Both the position numbers and the translations under genes were made by a program. A DNA stretch of 64,000 nt from Leisingera aquaemixtae (lineage in GTDB: Bacteria > Pseudomonadota > Alphaproteobacteria > Rhodobacterales > Rhodobacteraceae): the NCBI RefSeq assembly GCF_001458395.1, contig NZ_CYSR01000030.1, forward strand, positions 558,001 to 622,000, in the 5' to 3' direction. A model generated the notes under the pieces. That model worked only from the letters and a program-made list of their open reading frames with translations. It did no database searches and was not told the DNA's origin. Below, in pieces: positions 19,283 through 28,220 of this stretch (within the stretch, counting starts at the first letter, position 1; the number at the start of each line of letters is the position of its first letter).

Positions 19283-19313
19283 GTGCACAGGGGGTGTACA
19301 GGGGGTGCACGCG
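19283..19313 (-). repeat. Tandem 11-bp repeat between ATPase and permease genes
   Basis: Consecutive units on the plus strand: GTGCACAGGGG (19283-19293), GTGTACAGGGG (19294-19304) and GTGCACGCG. They fill the gap between the ATPase stop and the second permease start. Confidence 0.65.
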
Positions 19314-19350
19314 TGACACCCCCCGGTTCCGGCGGGTCGTGCTGGCAGAA

Positions 19351-20190
19351 TCAATCATCGCCATGCCCCGCCCTGAGGCCCTCACGCACCCGGTGGGCGA
19401 TCTCGATGAACTCCGGACTGTCGCGGATATCCAGCGGCCGTTCCTTGGGCAGCGTGCTGTCGATCACATCGTGGATCCGCCCCGGCCGCGGTGACATCAC
19501 CACGATCTTGGTGGACAGATAAACCGCCTCCGGGATTGAGTGGGTCACGAAGCCGATGGTCTTGTTGGTCCGCGCCCAAAGCTTCAGCAGTTGCTCGTTC
19601 AGGTGATCGCGCACGATCTCATCCAGCGCCCCGAAGGGTTCATCCATCAGAAGGATTTCGGCATCAAAGGCCAGCGCCCGCGCGATGGAGGCCCGCTGCT
19701 GCATCCCGCCCGACAACTGCCAGGGAAACTTGCCGCCAAAGCCTGACAATTCAACAAGTTCCAAGACTTGGTTAACGCGCTTTTCCTGCTCCGCCCTGGA
19801 GTAGCCCATGATTTCCAGCGGCAGCTTGATGTTCTTGGAGATGGTGCGCCACGGGTACAGCCCCGCGGCCTGAAACACATAGCCATAGGCCCGGTTGCGC
19901 CGTGCCTCATCCGGGGTCATGCCGTTGACGCTCAGGCTGCCGCCGGTGGGCGTTTCCAGCGCCGCGATACAGCGCAGAAAAGTAGTCTTGCCGCAGCCCG
20001 ACGGCCCGATGAAGGAGACAAAATCGCCCTTGCTGATCTTCAGGCTCACATCCTTCAGCGCATGCACCGGCCCGTCATTTGTCTGAAAGGTCAGGTCCAG
20101 GTTCCGGGCCTCGATCACGCAGTCTGCGGGGGCAGGTGCGGACGCGGCGGCCTCGGGGCGGATTGCCTGGGTGGTCGGTTCCATATTCAT
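19351..20190 (-). CDS. ABC transporter ATP-binding protein (SsuB/ThiZ-like)
   Basis: A 279-residue ATPase with Walker A GPSGCGKTT (about 62-70), the Q-loop, the signature LSGGMQQR and Walker B LLMDEPFGALD. The N-terminal 22 residues are a hydrophilic Ala/Pro-rich extension. It powers the importer formed by the two permeases and the NMT1-like binding protein. It is the first transporter gene after the hydA terminator. Confidence 0.93.
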   Translation of the reverse strand: MNMEPTTQAIRPEAAASAPAPADCVIEARNLDLTFQTNDGPVHALKDVSLKISKGDFVSFIGPSGCGKTTFLRCIAALETPTGGSLSVNGMTPDEARRNRAYGYVFQAAGLYPWRTISKNIKLPLEIMGYSRAEQEKRVNQVLELVELSGFGGKFPWQLSGGMQQRASIARALAFDAEILLMDEPFGALDEIVRDHLNEQLLKLWARTNKTIGFVTHSIPEAVYLSTKIVVMSPRPGRIHDVIDSTLPKERPLDIRDSPEFIEIAHRVREGLRAGHGDD

Positions 20191-20218
20191 ATCTTCGCCT
20201 TGATTTCACACAGGAAAA

Positions 20219-20242
20219 CGGGCCGCCGTTTCCGGCAGCCCG
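20219..20242 (-). terminator. Terminator-like hairpin after dihydropyrimidinase gene
   Basis: On the minus strand CGGGCTGCC pairs with GGCGGCCCG (one G-U pair) over a GAAAC loop and is followed by TTTTCC. It lies between the hydA stop and the ATPase start, so it may limit readthrough into the transporter genes. Confidence 0.7.
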
Positions 20243-20250
20243 CTCCTGAT

Positions 20251-21705
20251 TTACACGCCTGTTGCCGGGATGCCGGTGCGCTCCACCGGGCGGGGCGCCG
20301 TCAGCTCTTTCCAGGTCGACAGCGCCTTGTTCACCGTGGTGTTGGCCTCCCGCGCGACGAACTTGCCGTGGCCCTCCTGGCAGCGGATCTCACCATCATG
20401 CACCGCCACATGGCCGCGCGTCAGGGTAAAGCGCGGCAGGCCCTTCACCTCATGCCCTTCGAACACGTTGTAGTCGATGGAGGACTGCTGGGTATCCGCG
20501 GAAATCGTCTTGCGCTTCTCCGGATCCCAGACCACCAGATCGGCATCGGCGCCGACCAGAACCGCGCCTTTTTTCGGGTAACAATTCAGGATCTTGGCGA
20601 TGTTTGTTGACGTAACCGCAACAAACTCGTTCGGGGTCAGGCGGCCGGTTTCCACGCCGTGGGTCCACAGCATCGGCATCCGGTCCTCAAGGCCCCCGGT
20701 GCCGTTCGGGATCTTGGTGAAATCGCCCACACCCGTGCGCTTCTGCTCGGTGGTAAAGGCGCAATGGTCGGTGGCCACGACAGACAGAGAGCCCGACTGC
20801 AAACCGGCCCACAGGCTGTCCTGATGCTGCTTGTTACGGAACGGCGGCGACATCACCCGACGGGCGGCGTGGTCCCAGTCCTTGTTGAAATACTCGCTCT
20901 CATCCAGCGTCAGATGCTGGATCAGCGGCTCGCCCCAGACCCGCTTGCCCTGCATCCGGGCACGGCGGATGGCCTCGTGGCTGTCCTCGCAGGAGGTATG
21001 CACGACGTACAGCGGCACACCTGCCATATCGGCAATCATGATCGCGCGGTTGGTCGCCTCGCCTTCCACCTGCGGCGGGCGGGAATAGGCGTGTGCTTCG
21101 GGGCCTGTGTTGCCTTGTGCCAGAAGCTTGGCCGACAGCTCCGCCACCACATCGCCGTTTTCGGCATGCACCATGGCAATGCCGCCCAGCTCCGCCAGCC
21201 GCTGGAAGGAGGCATAGAGCTCGTCATCATTCACCATCAGCGCGCCCTTGTAGGCCATGAAATGCTTGAAGGTGTTGATGCCGCGCTCCTGGATCACGGT
21301 CTTGATATCGTCAAAGACCCGCTCGCCCCACCAGGTCACCGCCATGTGGAAGGAATAGTCGCAGTTGGCGCGGGTCGACTTGTTGTCCCAGCGTTTCAGC
21401 GCATCCAGCAGGCTCTCGCCCGGGTTGGGCAGCGCAAAATCCACCACCATGGTGGTGCCGCCCGCCAGCCCTGCGCGCGTGCCGGACTCGAAGTCATCCG
21501 AGCTGTAGGTGCCCATGAAGGGCATCTCCAGGTGGGTGTGCGGATCAATCCCGCCCGGCATCACGTAGCAGCCGGTGGCGTCCAACTCCTCGCCGCCTGT
21601 CAGGTTCGGCCCGATCTGGGTGATAACCCCGTTTTCGATCAGCACATCGGCTTTGTAGGTCAGATCGGCAGTCACGATGGTGCCGTTCTTGATGACTTTA
21701 CTCAT
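20251..21705 (-). CDS. hydA: Dihydropyrimidinase (D-hydantoinase)
   Basis: A 484-residue cyclic amidohydrolase opening dihydrouracil or dihydrothymine to N-carbamoyl beta-amino acids. Metal-site residues are visible: the DPHTHLE motif (His56, His58), the bridging carboxylated lysine in FKHFMAYKGAL (Lys153), VVHTSC and ATDHCAF with the catalytic Asp region. Length matches the family. It is the second step of the reductive pathway, between PreTA and the ureidopropionase-type enzyme encoded just upstream. Confidence 0.94.
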   Translation of the reverse strand: MSKVIKNGTIVTADLTYKADVLIENGVITQIGPNLTGGEELDATGCYVMPGGIDPHTHLEMPFMGTYSSDDFESGTRAGLAGGTTMVVDFALPNPGESLLDALKRWDNKSTRANCDYSFHMAVTWWGERVFDDIKTVIQERGINTFKHFMAYKGALMVNDDELYASFQRLAELGGIAMVHAENGDVVAELSAKLLAQGNTGPEAHAYSRPPQVEGEATNRAIMIADMAGVPLYVVHTSCEDSHEAIRRARMQGKRVWGEPLIQHLTLDESEYFNKDWDHAARRVMSPPFRNKQHQDSLWAGLQSGSLSVVATDHCAFTTEQKRTGVGDFTKIPNGTGGLEDRMPMLWTHGVETGRLTPNEFVAVTSTNIAKILNCYPKKGAVLVGADADLVVWDPEKRKTISADTQQSSIDYNVFEGHEVKGLPRFTLTRGHVAVHDGEIRCQEGHGKFVAREANTTVNKALSTWKELTAPRPVERTGIPATGV

Positions 21706-21776
21706 GGTTTTAACTCCCTGAATCGGGGCGTATTTTCACGCCTCCACTTATCTCTTCCGCTGTCTGGCGCAGCGTG

Positions 21777-21836
21777 TTTCATCTTTCCGGAAATACTCCG
21801 GGGGAGCGGCCCAAGGGGCCGCGGGGGCAGCGCCCC
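21777..21836 (-). repeat. Dispersed intergenic repeat, copy C
   Basis: Abuts the amidohydrolase stop codon. On the minus strand it reads GGGGGCGCTGCCCCC, an internal GCGGCCCCTTGGGCCGC hairpin, then CCCCGGAGTATTTCCGGAAAGATGAAA. It lies upstream of hydA in the same orientation. Confidence 0.7.
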
Positions 21837-23087
21837 CTACTCCACGATTTCCGCTGTCTCGACCACCGCGTGGAACAGTACATTGGCACCAGCCTCAGCC
21901 CATTCCTTGCTGATCTCCTCGGCCTCGTTGTGACTAAGGCCATCAACACAGGGGCACATCACCATAGCGGTCGGCGCCACCCGGTTGATCCAGCAGGCAT
22001 CGTGGCCTGCGCCCGAGATGATATCCAGATGCGAATAGCCCAGCCGCTCCGCCGCATTGCGCACCGCACTTACGCAGCCCTTGTCAAAGGCCACGGGGTC
22101 AAAGCCGCCGACCTTCTCGAACTCGATCTCTACTCCCATTTCCTCGGCAATCCGGGTGCCTTTCTCGCGCAGGCGGTTTTCCATATCGGTGATCACATCC
22201 AGCTCCGGGCTGCGGAAATCGACGGTAAAGACCACCTTGCCGGGGATCACGTTGCGCGAGTTCGGGTAAACGTCGATATGGCCCGCGGCGCCGACCGCAT
22301 GGGGCGCGTGGCTCCAGGCGATCTCGTCCACCGCCTCAAGGATCCGCGCCATCGCAAGGCCCGCGTTGCGGCGCATCGGCATCGGGGTGGAGCCGGTGTG
22401 CGCGTCCTTGCCGGTGATGGTCACCTGTGTCCAGCTGAGTCCCTGGCCGTGGGTCACGACACCGATATCCTTGCCCTCGGCCTCCAGGATCGGCCCCTGC
22501 TCGATGTGCAGCTCAAAGAAAGCATGCATCTTACGGGCACCGGTTTCCTCTTCGCCGCGCCAGCCGATGCGCTTCAGCTCATCGCCGAATTTCTTGCCTT
22601 CCGCATCTTCCCGGTCATAGGCCCAGTCCTGGGTGTGAATTCCGGCAAACACGCCGGACGACAGCATGGCCGGCGCGTAGCGGGTGCCTTCCTCACTGGT
22701 GAAGTTGGTGGCCACGATCGGGTGCTTGGTCTTGATGTTCATGTCGTTGAGCGAGCGGATCAGCTCCAGCCCCGCCAGCACCCCGAGAACACCGTCATAC
22801 TTGCCGCCCGTGGGCTGGGTATCCAGATGCGAGCCGACATAGACCGGAAGCGCGTCCGGGTCGGTGCCTGCGCGCATCGCAAACATGTTGCCCATCTGGT
22901 CCAGCCCCATGGTGCAGCCTGCCTCCTCGCACCATTTCTGGAACAGGGCGCGGCCTTCGCCATCCGCATCCGTCAGCGTCTGGCGGTTGTTGCCGCCTGC
23001 GACTCCGGGGCCGATTTTGGCCATCTCCATCAGGCTGTCCCACAGCCTGTCACCATTGATTTTCAGATTCTGTCCAAGCGACGTCAT
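21837..23087 (-). CDS. Zn-dependent hydrolase, beta-ureidopropionase / N-carbamoyl-amino-acid amidohydrolase type
   Basis: A 416-residue M20-family amidohydrolase (HyuC/AllC/PydC-like). Metal-ligand motifs are VGSHLDTQPTGGKYDG, the TNFTSEEGTRYAP acid pair and ISGAGHDACWINR. It would hydrolyse N-carbamoyl-beta-alanine to beta-alanine, CO2 and ammonia, completing reductive pyrimidine degradation. The start at 23087 has an AAGGAAG site; a start at 23144 is less likely. It leads the operon facing rutR, with the perfect RutR palindrome upstream. Confidence 0.92.
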   Translation of the reverse strand: MTSLGQNLKINGDRLWDSLMEMAKIGPGVAGGNNRQTLTDADGEGRALFQKWCEEAGCTMGLDQMGNMFAMRAGTDPDALPVYVGSHLDTQPTGGKYDGVLGVLAGLELIRSLNDMNIKTKHPIVATNFTSEEGTRYAPAMLSSGVFAGIHTQDWAYDREDAEGKKFGDELKRIGWRGEEETGARKMHAFFELHIEQGPILEAEGKDIGVVTHGQGLSWTQVTITGKDAHTGSTPMPMRRNAGLAMARILEAVDEIAWSHAPHAVGAAGHIDVYPNSRNVIPGKVVFTVDFRSPELDVITDMENRLREKGTRIAEEMGVEIEFEKVGGFDPVAFDKGCVSAVRNAAERLGYSHLDIISGAGHDACWINRVAPTAMVMCPCVDGLSHNEAEEISKEWAEAGANVLFHAVVETAEIVE

Positions 23088-23206
23088 CTCGAGCTTCCTT
23101 CCCTGTGCGCCCGTCTTTGCAGGCTGGCTCCGGCTTGGCGCCATGTTAGGTGGCTTCGAATGCTGGTCCGTTGCAAAGCCGGGCTATTGTTGGCCCGGAC
23201 ATTGAT

Positions 23207-23222
23207 TTGACCAACTGGTCAA
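23207..23222. promoter_or_regulatory. Perfect RutR operator palindrome
   Basis: TTGACCAACTGGTCAA is an exact match to the published E. coli RutR consensus TTGACCA-n2-TGGTCAA and a near-complete dyad. It lies in the divergent region, 120 bases upstream of the amidohydrolase start and 136 upstream of the rutR start. Confidence 0.85.
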
Positions 23223-23357
23223 ACTCACGCTATCACGGGTTCACCACCAGTCAAGAAATTGCCGCAGGACCCTTGCAAAAAACGGCGCCTTAGCCGGAAA
23301 CAGGTGAAAATCCGTGCTTTCGCCCGCCGCAGGCGGCAGAACCAGACAAGGACGACC

Positions 23358-23972
23358 ATGCCCGCAGACCGCGCGCCCACCCGCATTCAGAAGAAGAATC
23401 GCGCTGCCATTCTCGAAGCGGCGCTGGACGTGTTTTCAAGCCACGGCTTCCGCGGCTCCACCGTGGATCAGATCGCCAAGGCGGCCGGGCTGTCGAAACC
23501 GAATCTGCTTTATTACTTCCCCTCCAAGGAAGCGATGTTCAACGAGCTGATGGCGGGGCTGCTGGACACCTGGCTCGATCCGCTGCGCGGTCTTGATCCT
23601 GAGGGCGAGCCGCTGGAGGAAATCCTTGCCTATGTGCAGCGCAAACTGCAGATGAGCCGGGACTACCCGCGCGAAAGCCGTCTTTATGCCAATGAGATTG
23701 TGCAGGGCGCGCCGCGGCTGCGAGAGGTGATCGCCACAGATCTCAAGGTTCTGGTGGAGGAAAAGGCGCAGCTGCTGCAGGACTGGATGGATGCCGGGCG
23801 GATCAACCGGGCGCACCCCCAGCATCTGTTGTTTTCGATCTGGTCGCTGACCCAGCACTATGCGGATTTCGACGCCCAGGTGCGCACGCTGATGGGCGAG
23901 GAAGACCCGTTCGACGCCGCCCCGGAGTATCTGGAAACCCTGTACCGCCGGATGCTTACGCCCAAAAGCTGA
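23358..23972 (+). CDS. rutR: TetR-family regulator RutR (uracil-responsive)
   Basis: A 204-residue regulator. The N-terminal TetR helix-turn-helix (about 20-65, GSTVDQIAKAAGLSKPNLLYYFPSK) and a RutR-type (YcdC) C-terminal domain with the conserved LTQHYADFDAQV stretch are visible. RutR of E. coli is released from DNA by uracil or thymine. The start at 23358 has an AAGGA site; a longer start is basic and non-family. Its position next to pyrimidine catabolic genes and three matching palindromes support the assignment. Confidence 0.92.
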   Translation: MPADRAPTRIQKKNRAAILEAALDVFSSHGFRGSTVDQIAKAAGLSKPNLLYYFPSKEAMFNELMAGLLDTWLDPLRGLDPEGEPLEEILAYVQRKLQMSRDYPRESRLYANEIVQGAPRLREVIATDLKVLVEEKAQLLQDWMDAGRINRAHPQHLLFSIWSLTQHYADFDAQVRTLMGEEDPFDAAPEYLETLYRRMLTPKS

Positions 23973-24031
23973 CCTCAGATATCCTCGGAAACGCTTTGCA
24001 GGAGAACCGGGAACTCCCGCGCCCGCAGGTG

Positions 24032-24174
24032 CCATCAGCCGTGCTGATGCCCCCTTGGCGGCCTTGGGCCCGGCGCCGCGCAAAGCGCAGCGCCGGGCCC
24101 AAGGGGAGGAGCGTCTCCTGAAAAGGAGACCGGCGGCGGGCGGGAGCCTTTCCGTTTGAGCTGCTCCCGCCCGC
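24032..24174. repeat. Cluster of four inverted repeats between rutR and preA
   Basis: Four hairpins fill the gap between convergent genes: CATCAGC/GCTGATG (about 24033-24049), a perfect 15-bp stem CCTTGGGCCCGGCGC/GCGCCGGGCCCAAGG (24062-24076, 24090-24104), GTCTCC/GGAGAC (24113-24130) and a perfect 12-bp stem GCGGGCGGGAGC/GCTCCCGCCCGC (24136-24147, 24163-24174). They probably stop transcription from both sides, though no long T-run is present; the 15-bp stem may be a dispersed REP-like element. Confidence 0.8.
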
Positions 24175-24183
24175 TGGAAAAAT

Positions 24184-25488
24184 CTACTCTGCGGCCGTTG
24201 CCGACGGGTTGTTCGGATGCGTGGTCCAGTTGGCATATTCGTCCGAAACCACCTCGCCGGTGCGCTCGTCGATCTGGCCTGCCGGGACTTCCTCCATGGT
24301 GATGCAGCCCTCCACCGGGCAGACGTTCACACAGAGGTTGCATGCGACGCATTCGTCGTCCTTCACCGTGAACACCCGGTCCTCGCTCATCGCAATCGCC
24401 TGGTGCGAGGTGTCCTCGCAGGCTGCATAGCAGCGGCCGCATTTGATGCAATCCTCCTGGCTGATCCTGGCCTTGGTGACGTAGTTCAGGTCCAGATACT
24501 GCCAGTCGGTCACATTCGGCACCGCCATGCCGATGAAATCCTGGGTGGAGGTATAGCCTTTCTCGTCCATCCAATTCGACAGGCCCGAGATCATCTCCTT
24601 CACCACGTTGAAGCCATAGGTCATCGCCGCGGTGCAAACCTGCACATTGCCAGCGCCCAGTGCCATGAACTCCGCCGCGTCGCGCCAGGTGGTGACGCCG
24701 CCAATGGCGGAGATCGGCAGGCCGCGGGTCTGCGGGTCGCGGGCGATTTCAGCGACCATATTCAGCGCAATCGGCTTCACCGCCGGGCCGCAATAGCCGC
24801 CGTGGGTGCCTTTGCCGCCGATGGTCGGCTCCGGCGCCATGCTGTCGAGGTTCACCGAGGTGATCGAGTTGATGGTGTTGATCAGGCTGACCGCATCGGC
24901 GTTGCCCGCGTGCGCAGCCCGGGCCGGGTGGCGGATATCGGTGATGTTCGGGGTCAGCTTAACGATCACCGGCTTGGAGTAGTATTTCTTGCACCACTCG
25001 GTGACCATCTGAATATATTCCGGCACCTGCCCCACGGCAGAGCCCATGCCGCGTTCGGCCATGCCGTGCGGGCAGCCGAAATTCAGCTCGATCCCGTCGG
25101 CGCCTGTGGCCTCCACCTGCGGCAGGATGTCCTTCCAGGCCTGCTCCTCGCACGGAACCATGATCGAGACGATCACGGCGCGGTCCGGGTAGTCTTTCTT
25201 GACCCGGGTGATTTCCTCCAGGTTGGTTTGCAGCGGCCGGTCGGTAATCAGCTCGATGTTGTTGAGGCCCAAAAGACGGCGGTCAGCGCCCCAGATCGCG
25301 CCATAGCGAGGGCCGTTTACATTGACCACCGGCGGGCCTTCGGCGCCCAGGGTCTTCCAGACCACACCGCCCCAGCCGGCCTCGAAGGCGCGGCGGACGT
25401 TGTATTCCTTGTCGGTCGGCGGCGCAGAGGCCAGCCAGAACGGGTTGGGGGATTTGATCCCCAGAAATTCTGTTGTCAGATCAGCCAT
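24184..25488 (-). CDS. preA: NAD-dependent dihydropyrimidine dehydrogenase, catalytic subunit PreA
   Basis: A 434-residue enzyme reducing uracil and thymine to the dihydro forms. The N-terminal 310 residues form a DHOD-like FMN barrel (GIKSPNPFWLASAPPT, ELNFGCPHGMAERGMG with the catalytic Cys region). The C-terminus carries two ferredoxin motifs, CIKCGRCYAACE and CVACNLCVNVCP. PreA pairs with PreT, encoded upstream with a 54-nt gap. Confidence 0.95.
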   Translation of the reverse strand: MADLTTEFLGIKSPNPFWLASAPPTDKEYNVRRAFEAGWGGVVWKTLGAEGPPVVNVNGPRYGAIWGADRRLLGLNNIELITDRPLQTNLEEITRVKKDYPDRAVIVSIMVPCEEQAWKDILPQVEATGADGIELNFGCPHGMAERGMGSAVGQVPEYIQMVTEWCKKYYSKPVIVKLTPNITDIRHPARAAHAGNADAVSLINTINSITSVNLDSMAPEPTIGGKGTHGGYCGPAVKPIALNMVAEIARDPQTRGLPISAIGGVTTWRDAAEFMALGAGNVQVCTAAMTYGFNVVKEMISGLSNWMDEKGYTSTQDFIGMAVPNVTDWQYLDLNYVTKARISQEDCIKCGRCYAACEDTSHQAIAMSEDRVFTVKDDECVACNLCVNVCPVEGCITMEEVPAGQIDERTGEVVSDEYANWTTHPNNPSATAAE

Positions 25489-25542
25489 TTGATCTCTCCT
25501 CTTAAGGCTAGCTTGGCGCAGCCGCAGCGCGCCGAAGCTGGC

Positions 25543-26877
25543 TCAGCCCATCAGGCTGGAGTGAATGTCCATTGCAGCGTCGCGGCCCTCGGCCACGGCA
25601 GTCACGGTCAGGTCCTCGCCGCCCGAGGCGCAGTCGCCCCCGGCCCAGACCCCGGCCACAGAGGTGCGCCCGCTGGCATCGACCTTGATCTTGCGGCCCT
25701 CCAGCGCCAGCGCCTCCGGCTGGCCCTCCAGCGTCTGGCCGATCGCTTTGAACACCTGATCCGCGGCCAGCCGCAGGGTTTCGCCCGTGCCGGAGACCTT
25801 GCCGTCCGCGACCTGAGTATACTCCAATTCGATCTCGGCCGCTGCACCGCTGCCGTGCACCGCAACCGGCATCACGTTGAACATCAGCTTGACGCCCTTG
25901 GAGGCCGCCAAGTCCTGCTCGAACCGGCTTGCGCCCATCTCCTCGCGGCTGCGGCGGTAGGCGATGGTGACGTTTTCGGCGCCCAACAGCTTGGACTGCA
26001 CCGCAGCATCCACCGCGGTCATGCCGCCGCCGATCACCACCACATTGCGGCCGACCGGCAGCGTGGTCAGGTCGTCCGCCTGGCGCAGTTCGGCGATGAA
26101 GTCCACCGCGTCGCGGACACCGTCCATGTCTTCGCCCGGCGCGCGCAGGGCATTGACCCCGGCCAGACCAATGGAGAGGAACACCGCGTCATACGCCTCC
26201 TTCAGCGCATCCAGTGACAAGTCCTCGCCCAGTTTCTGGCCGTAATCCATGGTGATTCCGCCGATCTGCAGCAGCCAGTCCACTTCGCGCTGCGCAAAGC
26301 CGTTGGTGGTTTTATAGGCGGCAATCCCGAATTCGTTGAGGCCGCCGGGCTTGGACCGGGCGTCATAGACCACCACGTCATGGCCCAGCATCGCCAGCCG
26401 GTGCGCGGCAGACAGACCCGCCGGGCCCGCCCCCACAACGGCCACCTTCTTGCCAGTCGCTGCGGCGCGGGTGAAGGGATGCTCGCCCTTCGCCATCAGG
26501 GTGTCGGTGGCATAGCGCTGCAGGCGGCCGATCTCGACCGGCTTGCCCTCTGCCGTCTCCCGCACGCAGACCTCTTCGCACAAGGTTTCGGTCGGGCAGA
26601 CCCTGGCGCACATGCCGCCCAGAATGTTCTGCTCCAAAATGGTGCGGGCCGCGCTTTCGGGGTGGCCTGCCTGGATCTCCCGGATGAACTGGGGGATGTC
26701 GATGCTGGTCGGACAGGCCGTCATGCAGGGCGCGTCATAGCAGAAATAGCAGCGGTCGGCGGCCACGGCGGCCTCATGCGCGTCATAGGGCGGGTGCAAG
26801 TCCGAGAAGTTCTCAGCGATCCCGGCAGCGTCAAGCCGCGCTGCCTGAATGCCGGATGCCTGATGGCTGGTCGCCAT
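25543..26877 (-). CDS. preT: NAD-dependent dihydropyrimidine dehydrogenase subunit PreT
   Basis: A 444-residue GltD-like flavoprotein. Two N-terminal cysteine clusters (CYFCYDAPCMTACP, about 43-56, and CARVCPTETLCEEVC) hold [4Fe-4S] centres; VVGAGPAGLSAA and VVIGGGMTAVDAA are the FAD and NAD(P)H dinucleotide folds. It passes electrons from NADH to PreA. A degenerate RutR site lies 58 bases upstream of its start, suggesting a second uracil-controlled unit. Confidence 0.95.
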   Translation of the reverse strand: MATSHQASGIQAARLDAAGIAENFSDLHPPYDAHEAAVAADRCYFCYDAPCMTACPTSIDIPQFIREIQAGHPESAARTILEQNILGGMCARVCPTETLCEEVCVRETAEGKPVEIGRLQRYATDTLMAKGEHPFTRAAATGKKVAVVGAGPAGLSAAHRLAMLGHDVVVYDARSKPGGLNEFGIAAYKTTNGFAQREVDWLLQIGGITMDYGQKLGEDLSLDALKEAYDAVFLSIGLAGVNALRAPGEDMDGVRDAVDFIAELRQADDLTTLPVGRNVVVIGGGMTAVDAAVQSKLLGAENVTIAYRRSREEMGASRFEQDLAASKGVKLMFNVMPVAVHGSGAAAEIELEYTQVADGKVSGTGETLRLAADQVFKAIGQTLEGQPEALALEGRKIKVDASGRTSVAGVWAGGDCASGGEDLTVTAVAEGRDAAMDIHSSLMG

Positions 26878-26934
26878 TGGGTGTCTCCCTGATTTTCGGT
26901 TGTTCTTGCTATTCAGAGTGCCACAGTCTTATTT

Positions 26935-26950
26935 TTTATCAACTGGTAAA
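26935..26950. promoter_or_regulatory. RutR-like operator upstream of preT
   Basis: TTTATCAACTGGTAAA matches 11 of the 14 specified consensus positions, and its central ATCAACTGGT is nearly identical to the perfect site at 23207. It lies in an AT-rich promoter-like stretch 58 bases upstream of the preT ATG. Confidence 0.65.
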
Positions 26951-27032
26951 ATTTTTCCCGCGGGCAAAAAATATGCCGCCCCCGAAGGAGCGGCGTGCAA
27001 GAAACTGATTTCACTCCGAAATCAGGCGATGC

Positions 27033-27674
27033 CTATTGAGCAGTCATTTGCGAAAGATGGCCGGTTTTCATCCACACTTTTGCCCCGTCCGCACCGGCGG
27101 TGGCGTCAAACCGGCTGCCGGGCGGCAGGCGCAGCCAGTCCCAACGGGTGAAATCCTCGCCGTTCTCGCTGTAGCTGCCGTCCACCACAAAGACCTCCAG
27201 CCCGCCGGGCACCTGCAGGCTGACCGCGTGATGCGGACCCCAGGTTTGCAGCGTCACCGTCTCAACCGCATCCTGAAACAGCTGCTGCTGCGCGGCGCCG
27301 CCATCGGCGCGGGTTTTGACCTCGGTACGGTCGGCGGGGTCGAACTGGTGCAGCTTGACCAGGATCACCGCGCCCTCCGCCGCGGCGGGCGTGTGGCTGG
27401 TGGTGGGCGGGTTACGGACATAGGAGCCTGCGGGAAAGTCGCCGTGCTCATCCTGGAACACGCCGTCCAGCACCAGAAACTCCTCGCCGCCGTCATGCAC
27501 ATGCGCATCAAAGGCGGACCCCGGTGCAAAGCGGACGATGGTGGTGGCGCGGGCAACTTCCTCGCCGATGCGGTCGAGCATCTTGCGCTCTACCCCCGGG
27601 GCCGGGCTGGGCACCCAGGGTGTGTCCTCGAAATGCACCGCGGCGCGTTTGGTGAAATCGGCATTGATACGCAT
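27033..27674 (-). CDS. Cupin-domain protein (ChrR-like bicupin)
   Basis: 213 residues with two cupin repeats. The first has the metal-binding pattern [14 protein letters not shown] (about 58-71) and a late TSH motif; the second, less conserved, has [21 protein letters not shown]. This resembles the cupin part of ChrR anti-sigma factors, but no zinc-finger anti-sigma domain is present. The start at 27674 has a GGGGAG site. It is probably co-transcribed with the RidA gene 88 nt upstream. Substrate unknown. Confidence 0.8.
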   Translation of the reverse strand: MRINADFTKRAAVHFEDTPWVPSPAPGVERKMLDRIGEEVARATTIVRFAPGSAFDAHVHDGGEEFLVLDGVFQDEHGDFPAGSYVRNPPTTSHTPAAAEGAVILVKLHQFDPADRTEVKTRADGGAAQQQLFQDAVETVTLQTWGPHHAVSLQVPGGLEVFVVDGSYSENGEDFTRWDWLRLPPGSRFDATAGADGAKVWMKTGHLSQMTAQ

Positions 27675-27762
27675 CTTGCTCTCCCCTTGCTGCGCCAAGC
27701 AATGTGGCGGCTGGCCGGGACCATGGGAAGAGCGCTCACGAAACCGTGCTTGATCCGCGGCG

Positions 27763-28161
27763 TCAGCCGGGCAGCACGGCAGTGGCTTCGATCTCCACCC
27801 TGGCCTCATCCTCGACCAGCGCGGACACGACAACCATCGTCATCGCCGGGAAGTGATAGCCCATCACCGCGCGGTAAGCCTTGCCGACCTCAGCCTGATG
27901 GCCAAGGTATTCCGCCTTGTCGGTCACATACCAGGTCAGCCGGGTGATGTCCTCTGCGGTGCCGCCCGCGGCCTCGACCACTTCCAGGATGTTGCGCAGC
28001 GCCTGGCTCATCTGGCCGATGAAATCATGGGCCTCGAACACCTGATCCGCGGTCCAGCCGATCTGGCCGCCGACAAACAGCAGCTTGCCCTCTGCGACCA
28101 TTCCGTTGGCGTAGCCTTTGGCGGGCTTCCACCCTTCGGGATGCACACTGATGGCCGGCAT
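27763..28161 (-). CDS. RidA family protein (YjgF/YER057c/UK114)
   Basis: A 132-residue single-domain RidA-type protein with the core [28 protein letters not shown] and [16 protein letters not shown]. The last motif has E where classical RidA proteins carry the carboxylate-binding Arg (at R-x-x-V-E the Arg is present as ARVEIE), so deaminase activity is plausible. Members hydrolyse reactive enamines or imines. Next to pyrimidine catabolism it may clear aminoacrylate-like intermediates, but its substrate is not established. Confidence 0.88.
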   Translation of the reverse strand: MPAISVHPEGWKPAKGYANGMVAEGKLLFVGGQIGWTADQVFEAHDFIGQMSQALRNILEVVEAAGGTAEDITRLTWYVTDKAEYLGHQAEVGKAYRAVMGYHFPAMTMVVVSALVEDEARVEIEATAVLPG

Positions 28162-28220
28162 GGCGGGTCTCCTTTGCTGATAATGCCTGCCACCGACAAT
28201 AGCGCCGCCGCGGGAATTAT

